18,031 nucleotides of DNA from contig CBFGWV010000070.1 of NCBI GenBank assembly GCA_965652545.1, forward strand, positions 1 to 18,031, in the 5' to 3' direction. Made by a program: the position numbers and the translations under genes. Shown here piece after piece: positions 6,601 through 13,052 of this stretch. The notes beneath the pieces are model-generated. The model had not been told where the DNA came from, did not search any database, and worked only from the letters and a program-made list of their open reading frames with translations. Each line of letters opens with the position of its first letter. Within the stretch, counting starts at the first letter, position 1. Source of the stretch: CBFGWV01 sp965652545. Lineage in GTDB: Bacteria > Pseudomonadota > Gammaproteobacteria > Competibacterales > Competibacteraceae.

Positions 6601-7234
6601 GGCCGACAAGCGGCCGCGTCTGCAACGGCTGTTCTTCGAGTTCGACTGCGAGGCCTCGCCCGCACCGTCGAATCAGCGCGCCTTGATCCTGCAATGGAGC
6701 GGACCATCCGGCGGCGCGGTGGCGGAATGCTCGGCCGACCTCGGCAATCGTGCCGACGGCTGGGGGCCGACGCTGCGCATCTACGACAAAGGCGCCCGTA
6801 TCCGCATGAACGTACCGGGAGAGATCGGCGAGGCGCGCTTCGTTCACTGGGACTTGGTCGGGCGCACGGTGGAGAAGCCGCAGGTGAGCCAGACCGAAGT
6901 GAACCTGAAGGTGGACGATCACATACTCGCCCAGAGCTGGTGGTGCCGCCAGCCCCAGTCCGTCGAAACCATCGTGCTGACGCGGACCGTAGCGCGGCCC
7001 AAGCTGCTCAAGAGCGCACGCATGGCCGCACCCAGTGTGGCGGAAGCCGAGGCGGCGGTGGAACTGGTCTTCGCCCAACCACCGGCGGCATTCCGCCGCC
7101 TGCGCCTGTCCCCCGCCGACGACGCGCCGGTGGTCGGCTTCGTACCCGACGGCGGCCACCCTGAGCTGCTGAGCGAGCGCGAGGGCTGGCAGGAGCTCAA
7201 CTTCCGCGGGGTGATCGGCTGGGCGCGGGCATAA
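3602..7234 (+). CDS. Large protein of unknown family: beta-like N-terminus, Gly-rich collagen-like region, coiled coil with hydrophobic segment
   Basis: I do not recognise a family for this 1210-residue protein. No signal peptide or anchor is visible at the N-terminus. Residues about 35-125 alternate like stacked strands (SLTLICDTLEIHRLL, VTIHARRLVFG). Residues about 180-200 and 250-320 are rich in Gly-X-Y-like motifs (GGRGQDGGRGLRGTNGN, GTPGKGGNGGG, GAPGT). Residues about 495-558 are a strong coiled coil. A hydrophobic stretch with Gly/Pro turns follows at about 559-594 (AAAITQVIPVGQPVLGTLGN), then a Lys/Ala-rich helix (600-640) and further helices to about 870. The last 330 residues are beta-rich with many Trp. 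Coiled coil, hydrophobic segment and helix in series recalls alpha-helical pore-forming proteins and Tc-toxin cores, but this is an analogy, not homology I can show. The start at 3602 has a good ribosome site; the longer in-frame start at 3524 does not. It follows nadR by 105 bases. Confidence 0.8.
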   Translation: MAMTSQASDLSSVSPQRSLLVSDTDPPKAESTLYVRRYATAGANGGEDHTVVGVTLVLKPDHPQGLWESFHVDRDKQKLDPSDPKMALRSLTLICDTLEIHRLLSLPEADVTIHARRLVFGTATAGIDTTPLDWAVARARDASGDSAGAKGTDGRHAGALRIFVADITPDGENRTRLRALGGRGQDGGRGLRGTNGNSLSSRSSMEFKLNDSGLSTSKGKVNFDKPAVYVEYTWKWGLVDVSSGKWGQNAWPGNGTDALAPGTPGKGGNGGGLTTNRPALAGRIEQTAGAPGTLAAERYPGGTAGTPTSCAKYKVTLWHNVFGTNNASTETKENGNHTSKAGKDATGSHAIRGNDGKNDTGAVENAWLHPLGVQATLGYARDLFIAGDGLGAAALLGSYQSALTLPMPPGPEWRGSAARWTAAQGEIASMLQRAWGNLDYFGNSGGFAPLLSLAGTIKLYQDETERALRTLLVTGWITGRERDTKASARALGESLDLLNQDTQQTAGQVTRAQDEVASVTQQINTLEQELASIGNQLGELRTKLLARAENDLRTKAQIKFAIKMAAAITQVIPVGQPVLGTLGNLASVAADFVDGDESKTPDTLSKMGDVLTKAREAEKKAREAAKKAAKSKDDKPAGDGKEANTRAAAWNKAGDGLGKAVTQVAQGIKALQVPQSEVEAELQRLEAESPEWSTLTDSIRELNEKKTRFANALMKSLQAVAEGFGRIAANADSAVSVTQARTRDQGRLDPEATESLHEMAQRSRLTLTYYLYLMVKAYESTVLKPLPVNWKLDDITEKLNELIKPDEGFDAKGLNAQVEALQVIFDQNLDKVRRKLLEDFDFNERSQTLRLGLSRSQTPELLDRLDHSGRIVIDPLVYGLVLSDSQLARLGNVTLSALEFDPDGPPLPETHNAIVSVQPAASGTMRRDAGLYLVHSQAPPRWSWTYLGPGKISPSTPSQGAEDLLRFVLGKDAEKIQRKLAIPPMWSELAIGVVFSPALPADKRPRLQRLFFEFDCEASPAPSNQRALILQWSGPSGGAVAECSADLGNRADGWGPTLRIYDKGARIRMNVPGEIGEARFVHWDLVGRTVEKPQVSQTEVNLKVDDHILAQSWWCRQPQSVETIVLTRTVARPKLLKSARMAAPSVAEAEAAVELVFAQPPAAFRRLRLSPADDAPVVGFVPDGGHPELLSEREGWQELNFRGVIGWARA

Positions 7235-7286
7235 CCCGCACCCCACGATCGGCCCGGGACTGGCACCGAACCGTCGGGGTGTGATG

Positions 7287-7326
7287 CCGCTATCGGGCAA
7301 TTGCCCTGAGGGCAGGGCTCCTACAG
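7287..7326 (-). repeat. REP-like palindromic element
   Basis: Read on the minus strand, it begins with a CCTGTAGGAGCC-type head followed by nested stems. GCCCTGAGGGC (7303-7313) is a 4-bp stem with a 3-base loop, and GGGCAATTGCCC (7295-7306) is a perfect 12-bp palindrome. This resembles the GTAGGAGC-headed extragenic palindromes common in gammaproteobacteria. It lies 53 bases after the 1210-residue gene and may also stop or stabilise that transcript. The rest of the 214-base gap shows no gene. Confidence 0.55.
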
Positions 7327-7448
7327 GTGCCGGGTTCGCGGGCGGCGTCGCGGATGGGTTCCAGCGTTGAATGCATCAATGCAATTGCCGACACTACGCT
7401 CCGTGTTACCGTCCTCGCGACGCCTCCATCCAACACCACGGACGCTCG

Positions 7449-8582
7449 ATGCCACGTTTCATCCACACCGCCGACTGGCAGATCGGACGCCAGTACGGCC
7501 AGTTCGACCCCGATGACGGTGTACCCCTGGCCGAGGCCCGCTTCCAGGCGGTGGCCGGCATTGCGGCGCTGGCCACCGCCGAGGCCGCGACGGCGGTGCT
7601 GGTGGCCGGGGATGTCTTCGATGCGCAGACGGTCTCGGACCGCACCCTGCGGCGGCTGTTCGGGCTACTGGAGGGCTTCGCCGGGCCGTGGATCATGATC
7701 CCCGGCAACCACGACGCGGCGCTGGCCGAGAGCGTGTGGCGACGGGCGCAGCGGCTGGAGGTGATCCCGGCGCATGCGCATGTCATCCTCCAACCCGCCG
7801 TACTGTCGTTCGCCGAGCTTGGGTTTGCGGTATTGGCCGCCCCGCTCACCCAGCGCCACACCTACAGCGATGTGACCGCCTTCTTCGATGGGGCCGAGAC
7901 CGCCGACGGGCTGATCCGCATCGGCCTGGCCCACGGCAGCGTGCAAGGCGTGCTGCCCGACTCGATCGACTCGCCCAACCCGATCGACCCGCGTCGCGCG
8001 GCCAGTGCGCGGCTGGACTATCTCGCCCTGGGCGACTGGCACGGCACGCGGGTGCTGGATGCGCGCACCGCCTACAGCGGCACCCCGGAGCCAGACCGCT
8101 TCAAAGCCAACGACGCCGGCCAGGTGCTGGTCGTCGACATCGACGCCCCCGGCACCGAACCACGGATCGCACCGCGCCCCAGTGCCCGCTTCCGCTGGCG
8201 GGAATGGACCGCGAGCGTTGCCGTACCCAGCGATATCGATGCACTCATCGAGCGCCTCGCCGACCTCGGGCCGGCCGATGTACTGACACTGACCGTAACC
8301 GGGCAGACGGATCTCGCCGGTCATCGACGCCTGGGCGAGGCGCTCGATGGCGCCGAGGGTCGTGCGCGCAGCCTGCAACGCGACCTGGGCGAGCTGCGGC
8401 TGATACCCACCGATGAGGACATCGCCGCCCTGCATGCCGACGGTTACCTGGGCGAGGTCATCGGCGAGCTGCGCGAGGCGCAGACCGGGCCGAACGCCGA
8501 AACCGCCCGCGAGGCCCTGGCGGTGCTGACGGCGATACTCGGGCAGAACGGGACCGCCCCACGGGAGCCGGCATGCGACTGA
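7449..8582 (+). CDS. SbcD/Mre11-like metallophosphoesterase (DNA repair exonuclease)
   Basis: Two-metal calcineurin-like phosphoesterase of 377 residues, expected to act as nuclease partner of the ATPase encoded next. The motifs are in order: HTADWQIG (D9, with Gln11 where SbcD has His), GDVFD (D55), GNHD (86-89), GLAHGS (H162) and GDWHG (D196, H198). YSGTPEPDRF follows, typical of the DNA-repair branch. A capping region (about 270-340) follows. I start it at 7449 because the product then begins MPRFIHTADW, as the family does; the in-frame ATG at 7371 would add 26 residues without motif. There is no clear Shine-Dalgarno sequence. It overlaps the ATPase gene by 10 bases, so the two are probably coupled. 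It is closer to the YhaO type than to classical SbcD; that sub-assignment is from memory of motifs. Confidence 0.88.
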   Translation: MPRFIHTADWQIGRQYGQFDPDDGVPLAEARFQAVAGIAALATAEAATAVLVAGDVFDAQTVSDRTLRRLFGLLEGFAGPWIMIPGNHDAALAESVWRRAQRLEVIPAHAHVILQPAVLSFAELGFAVLAAPLTQRHTYSDVTAFFDGAETADGLIRIGLAHGSVQGVLPDSIDSPNPIDPRRAASARLDYLALGDWHGTRVLDARTAYSGTPEPDRFKANDAGQVLVVDIDAPGTEPRIAPRPSARFRWREWTASVAVPSDIDALIERLADLGPADVLTLTVTGQTDLAGHRRLGEALDGAEGRARSLQRDLGELRLIPTDEDIAALHADGYLGEVIGELREAQTGPNAETAREALAVLTAILGQNGTAPREPACD

Positions 8583-11218
8583 CGCGGCTGCGGCTGGAGA
8601 GCTTCCGCCAGTTCCGCCAGGGGCTGGAGATCACCGGATTCGAGCCGGGCATCAACCTGTTCACCGGGCCGAACGAGTCGGGTAAATCCACGCTGGTGCG
8701 TGCGTTGCAGGCGGCGTTCTTCGAACGCCATCGCTCCGGCAGCGTCGACGACCTGCGCCCCTGGGGCGATGGCAGCGCCGCCCCCGAACTCGAACTGGAC
8801 TTCGAGATCGGGGGCAGCCAATACCGTTTGCATAAGCGTTTTCTCCAGCGCAAACGCTGTGAATTGACGATCGACGGCCGTGATCTGGAGGGCGACGAGG
8901 CCGAGCAGGCCCTGGCCGACCTGTTGGGGTTCCAGTTTCCCAGCCGCGGCGCCAGCAAACCCGAACACTGGGGTATTCCCGGCCTGCTATGGGTGGAGCA
9001 AGGCAGCGGCCAGGCCATCCACGCGGCCGTGGACCATGCCACCGACCACCTGCGCCGCGCGCTCAATACCTCGCTCGGCGAGGTCGCCAGCAGCACCGGC
9101 GAGCGGGTGATCGACGCGGTGCGCACACAACGGGCCGAGTTGCTCACCGCCACCGGCAAACCGCGCGGCGACTATGCCGAGATGAGCAGCAAACGCCAGG
9201 CGCTGGCCGAGCAGATCGCCGAGCTGGACGGCCGTATCGCCACCTATCGCCACCAGGTGGACCAGCTGGGCACTTTGCTGGCCGAGCAGGCAGCCGATGA
9301 TGCCACCCGCCCCTGGGACGCGTTGCGCCAACAAAAGGCCGAGGCGGAAGCCGCCTTGGAGGGCATCCGCGACCTGATGCGCGAGCAGGCCAGTGAGCAG
9401 CAGCAGTTGAATGCGCTACGCGGCACCATCGCCGGCATCCACGAACGCCTGGCCGACCATGAACGCCAGAAAGCGGATCTGGCGCAACGCCAGGACGAGG
9501 TCACCGCCGCCACCACCGCCCTGGAGCTGGCCCGCAGTGCCGAGACGCTCGCCGGCCAGCGGCGCGACGAGTCCGCCCAGGCCTACGAGGCCGCCAACCG
9601 GCAGGCAGAGCTGGCGCGCCAGGAGAGCCACCGCGCCCGGTTGGCGCAGGAGATTGGCGAGCAGCGCGCCCGCCATGCGAACCTGGCTACGGCGCTGGAG
9701 AAGTCCCGTACTCTGGCCGCGCAGCGCAGCGACAAGCAGCGCGAAGCGGCCGCCCTGGCGATGGACGAGGCCGACCTCAAGACTCTGCGCGGGCTGGAGC
9801 GTGAGCGCAACGAGGTGCGCATCCGTCAGGAGAACGTGGCCACACGCCTGAGCTTCGATCTCGAAAGCGGCCATGTCGTGAACCTGGACGAGCAGCCGCT
9901 CAGCGGGCAGGGCGAGCGGCGGTTGACCCGCCCGGCGACACTGGTCATTCCGGGAATCGGGACGGTGACCATCGAACCGGGCGGCGACGACCTCGCGCCC
10001 CTGGCCCAGCGCCAAGCCGACCTGGACGGCAAGCGCCGCGGCCTGCTCGCACGCCTGGGCGTCGACGACCTGGACGCCGCCGAACAGCGCTGGAGCCGGC
10101 TGCAAGATTTGCACCGCGACCTGCGCGAGATCAGACACGCCCTCGACGGGCTGGCGCCTAACGGGCTGGATGCTCTACAGACCGAGGATGACGAGGTGGG
10201 CTATCGCCTGGCGGCCGCGCAAGCGGCGCTGGCGCAGTTGCCGGCCCCGCCGGATACGGCGCCACCCCCACTGGACGAGGCCGAGCGCGAACGCAGAACC
10301 GCCGATGCGCAACGCCAGCAGGCCGGCGAAGCCTTCGCCAAGGCCCAGGGCGAGGTCATTGCCGCCCGCACCCGTCTGGATGCCGCGACGCAGGAGTTGA
10401 ATCGGCTGAGCGCGCAGATCGCCGACCCGGCCCGCGTCGCCGCCCTGGCCGCGGCGCGGGAGGACCTGGCCGAGCACAGTGCACGGCGGGACCAGTTGCA
10501 GGCAGCGGTCGGCACGCGTCAGCAACAAATCGACGCCGCCCGTCCCGACATGCTTGAGCAAGACGTCCAACGCCTCGGCGCCAGCGTCGAGCAGGCGACG
10601 GCACAGTATCAACAGCGCCGGGTCACCATCGGCAACCTGCAAGGACAACTCGAACAAGCCGGCGCGCAGGGCCTGGAGGAACAACGCGATGAGCGCCTCG
10701 CCGCGCTCCAACGCCTGGACCGGCGCCATGGCGAGCTACAACGCCGGGCCGACGCGCTTGAACTGCTGCTACGGCTGCTTGAAGACAAACGCCTGACCCT
10801 GACACGTCGCCTGCAAGCTCCGTTGCAGGTGCGCCTCAATCATTACCTCGGCATTCTGTTCCCCGGCGCAAGCCTGGAACTCGACGAGCAACTGCGCCCC
10901 AGCGCCCTGCGGCGCGGCGACCAGGCCGGCGCCATCGAGCACTTGAGCTTCGGTGCGCGCGAGCAGATGGGCATCATCGGCCGCCTGGCCTACGCCGACC
11001 TGCTTCAGGCCGCCGGCCGGCCGACCCTGGTCGTGTTGGACGATGCGCTCGTGCACAGCGACGGCGATCGGCTGGGGCACATGAAGCGCATCCTCTTCGA
11101 CGCCGCCCAGCGGCACCAGATGCTGATCTTCACTTGTCACCCCAATGCATGGCGCGACCTGGGCGTGCCACAGCGGTCGATGGCGAGCCTGGGCGGGGCG
11201 CCGGCGCCGGGCAGTTGA
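8573..11218 (+). CDS. SMC/Rad50-like AAA ATPase, SbcC or YhaN type, without zinc hook
   Basis: ATPase of 881 residues that should join with the phosphoesterase to tether and process DNA ends. Walker A GPNESGKST lies at 32-40. The ABC signature LSFGAREQMG starts at 791, Walker B TLVVLDDAL covers 818-826 with D823 and D824, and a terminal switch FTCHP follows. Long coiled coils occupy about 195-420 and 480-760. Where Rad50 and SbcC have a CxxC zinc hook, a short beta-rich insert appears instead (about 426-470, with VVNLDEQPLSGQG and VIPGIGTVTIEPGGDD). The whole protein has only two Cys, far apart. E. coli SbcC is about 1050 residues, so this form has a shorter coil. The stop codon lies at the edge of a REP-like repeat. 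The start overlaps the upstream gene in another frame. Confidence 0.88.
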   Translation: MRLTRLRLESFRQFRQGLEITGFEPGINLFTGPNESGKSTLVRALQAAFFERHRSGSVDDLRPWGDGSAAPELELDFEIGGSQYRLHKRFLQRKRCELTIDGRDLEGDEAEQALADLLGFQFPSRGASKPEHWGIPGLLWVEQGSGQAIHAAVDHATDHLRRALNTSLGEVASSTGERVIDAVRTQRAELLTATGKPRGDYAEMSSKRQALAEQIAELDGRIATYRHQVDQLGTLLAEQAADDATRPWDALRQQKAEAEAALEGIRDLMREQASEQQQLNALRGTIAGIHERLADHERQKADLAQRQDEVTAATTALELARSAETLAGQRRDESAQAYEAANRQAELARQESHRARLAQEIGEQRARHANLATALEKSRTLAAQRSDKQREAAALAMDEADLKTLRGLERERNEVRIRQENVATRLSFDLESGHVVNLDEQPLSGQGERRLTRPATLVIPGIGTVTIEPGGDDLAPLAQRQADLDGKRRGLLARLGVDDLDAAEQRWSRLQDLHRDLREIRHALDGLAPNGLDALQTEDDEVGYRLAAAQAALAQLPAPPDTAPPPLDEAERERRTADAQRQQAGEAFAKAQGEVIAARTRLDAATQELNRLSAQIADPARVAALAAAREDLAEHSARRDQLQAAVGTRQQQIDAARPDMLEQDVQRLGASVEQATAQYQQRRVTIGNLQGQLEQAGAQGLEEQRDERLAALQRLDRRHGELQRRADALELLLRLLEDKRLTLTRRLQAPLQVRLNHYLGILFPGASLELDEQLRPSALRRGDQAGAIEHLSFGAREQMGIIGRLAYADLLQAAGRPTLVVLDDALVHSDGDRLGHMKRILFDAAQRHQMLIFTCHPNAWRDLGVPQRSMASLGGAPAPGS

Positions 11219-11348
11219 TGGGTATCGCTTACGCTCAACCCATCCTACATACCATCGACCATCGACTGCCGTGCGTGCAATCTCGCCACCTTGATCCGAC
11301 GTCGAGGACAATCAATGTAGGGTGGGTGGAGCGCAAGCGATACCCACC
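11217..11348. repeat. Inverted pair of 34-bp REP-like repeats (MITE-like or BIME-like)
   Basis: Positions 11217-11250 and 11348-11315 on the other strand match at 30 of 34 bases. Each copy carries the GGGTATCGCTT.CGCTC core and the CCTACAT end, and each is itself an imperfect palindrome. A 64-base spacer (11251-11314) shows no gene. The pair sits between convergent genes, and the left copy overlaps the ATPase stop codon. As RNA the arms could form one long hairpin, useful as a bidirectional terminator. The GTAGGGTGGGT motif is a familiar extragenic repeat type in gammaproteobacteria. Confidence 0.75.
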
Positions 11349-11389
11349 GTGCAAGGCCCGATAACGCCCCCCAAGGACAGACCTGGGCC

Positions 11390-12202
11390 TCAGCCGTACG
11401 ATTCCACGATCCGCTCGAGGGTACCGTCCTTGCGTGCCTCGACGACCGCATCGTCAAACCTGTCGAGAATCTCCACGGCCATCGGGTGCGAGGTACGAAT
11501 GCCCAGGCGCAAACCCGGTTGCTCGGAGAACATCACCTCGTCCAGGCGCTCGCGAAGCCCGATGGCGCGGGCGTGATACTTCCACACCGGGCTGGGCATC
11601 ACCGTGATGTCGCTGCGGCCGGCGGCGATCTTCATCAGCATGCGTTGGGTGTCGGGCATGACCTCCACATTCATATCCTTGAACAAGGTGTCGATCTGCG
11701 AGTCGCCGATGTAGGTCGTCGCGAAGAACGGCTGCATGTCCTCCGCCGTCTTGATCTGCCGTATCGCATCGGCCCGCGGGTTGTTCTTTGCGAACACCAC
11801 CACCCGATTGGCACTGAGCAACGCCTCCTGGCTGAAGGTCGCGTACGTGCGGCGCTCGTCGGTGGCCAGTGTGCAGAACACGTCCGCCGAGCCCTCGCGC
11901 ACCTCCATCTGCGCCCGTGCCCAGGGCACCGCCCTATGCACCAGCGCGATGCCGCAGCGATGGGTCAGCACCTCGTCCAGGGCATCGACCAGAATGCCGG
12001 CCACCGTGCCGTCATCGCGCAGAAAGCTGAACGGTGCGAAATCGTCGAAATAGTTCGCCTTCAGCGTCGTGGAGGCGGATCGGGCCACCGTGAGCATGCC
12101 CGGCATCACAACCGACACGGACAGGAACACCAGTAGCGCCCGTCGCGACACTGATGGCGGGCACTGCCCCTCGGGGAGGCCTCCTTCGTTCTCAGCGCTC
12201 AT
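11390..12202 (-). CDS. Transporter-type solute-binding protein (SBP family 3 like), second paralogue
   Basis: Periplasmic binding protein of 270 residues. The signal region has Ser-Arg-Arg-Ala-Leu-Leu at 20-25 followed by a hydrophobic core, a plausible twin-arginine or Sec signal. The mature domain carries ANYFDDFAPFSF, PWARAQMEVREGSADVF, VVFAKNNPRADAIR and the C-terminal DGTLERIVESYG. It matches the partial paralogue at 1-773 very closely, including the FCTL and WKYHAR motifs, and the neighbour at 12215-13036 less closely. It starts 12 bases after that neighbour's stop, with GGGAGGG as ribosome site. It is the last gene of the kinase operon and converges on the ATPase gene across the REP pair. 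No lipobox and no permease genes are seen. Confidence 0.87.
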   Translation of the reverse strand: MSAENEGGLPEGQCPPSVSRRALLVFLSVSVVMPGMLTVARSASTTLKANYFDDFAPFSFLRDDGTVAGILVDALDEVLTHRCGIALVHRAVPWARAQMEVREGSADVFCTLATDERRTYATFSQEALLSANRVVVFAKNNPRADAIRQIKTAEDMQPFFATTYIGDSQIDTLFKDMNVEVMPDTQRMLMKIAAGRSDITVMPSPVWKYHARAIGLRERLDEVMFSEQPGLRLGIRTSHPMAVEILDRFDDAVVEARKDGTLERIVESYG

Positions 12203-12214
12203 GACACCCTCCCA

Positions 12215-13036
12215 TCACGCTTGCGTGTAGGTTTCGATGATCCGCTGCAATGTCCCGTCCGCTTTGGCCGCCACCAAGGCTTGATCGAATATCGTCAATA
12301 CGTCACCAGCCGCTGGGTAGTCTTTGCGAATACCCAGGAACGTCGGCGGCGCCTTGGACAGCAAAACGCTGTCGAGCTTATCGAGAACGCCAAGGGTACG
12401 CGTCTGGTACTTCCAAATAGAGGTATCGGTCACCGTTAAGTCGACACGCCCACCGGCTATTTTCATGTACGCCTGCGTGATGTCTGGCGCCAGATCCAAT
12501 TCCATATCTTTGAACAGCGTATTGATGCGCGCATCGCCGTAATACGTCCCGATGACAAACTGTTTCAGGTCGTCTTGCGTCGTGACCGCGCGTATCGCGT
12601 CCGCCCTCGGGTTGTCTTTTGCAAAAACGACCACCCGGTCCTGTTGCAGGATCATCTCCTCATTGAAATCGACATACTCGCGCCGGGCATCCGTCGGCGA
12701 GGTGACAAAGGCATCGGCTCGTCCCTCCTTGACCTCCTGCTGCGCGCGCGCCCAGGGCATTGCGGCATGCACCAGCGTCATACCCTGGCCACGGCCAAGC
12801 AATGCATCCAGGCAGTCGACGTAGATGCCGGTCGCCCGGCCATCGGCGGCGGCGAAACTGTATGGGGCGAAGTCCTCGTAGTACGTTACCCGCAGCACGC
12901 GGGGCGACGCCCCCAGCAGGCTTGGGAAACTCAGTGACATCGCCATCCCTGACAAGGACAGCAACACCTCCCGGCGGGATAGCGAAAACGGCGCACTGGC
13001 GGGTAATGTGGCCTTCATTCTGTGCTTCTGCGTCAT
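12215..13036 (-). CDS. Transporter-type solute-binding protein (SBP family 3 like), third paralogue
   Basis: Periplasmic binding protein of 273 residues, with Ser-Arg-Arg-Glu-Val-Leu in the signal region followed by a hydrophobic stretch. It carries VTYYEDFAPYSF, PWARAQQEVKEGRADAF and VVFAKDNPRADAIR, and ends DGTLQRIIETYTQA. I start it at 13036, where GAGGAGA lies about eight bases upstream; a longer frame open to 13306 only overlaps the kinase gene. It differs from the other two at likely ligand positions (VTSPTD for FCTL..D, DTSIWKYQTR for PSPVWKYHAR), so the ligand may differ. It begins 16 bases after the kinase stop. Base composition is lower in GC (53-57% in several 60-base lines) than in the paralogue next door. 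Confidence 0.87.
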   Translation of the reverse strand: MTQKHRMKATLPASAPFSLSRREVLLSLSGMAMSLSFPSLLGASPRVLRVTYYEDFAPYSFAAADGRATGIYVDCLDALLGRGQGMTLVHAAMPWARAQQEVKEGRADAFVTSPTDARREYVDFNEEMILQQDRVVVFAKDNPRADAIRAVTTQDDLKQFVIGTYYGDARINTLFKDMELDLAPDITQAYMKIAGGRVDLTVTDTSIWKYQTRTLGVLDKLDSVLLSKAPPTFLGIRKDYPAAGDVLTIFDQALVAAKADGTLQRIIETYTQA

Positions 13037-13052
13037 ATAGCGTTCTCCTCGC

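Noticed and set aside
11354..11390. AGGCCC and GGGCCT arms just after the 11390-12202 gene as a terminator
   Set aside because: A 25-base loop, only six pairs and no T-run; the REP pair next to it is a better candidate.
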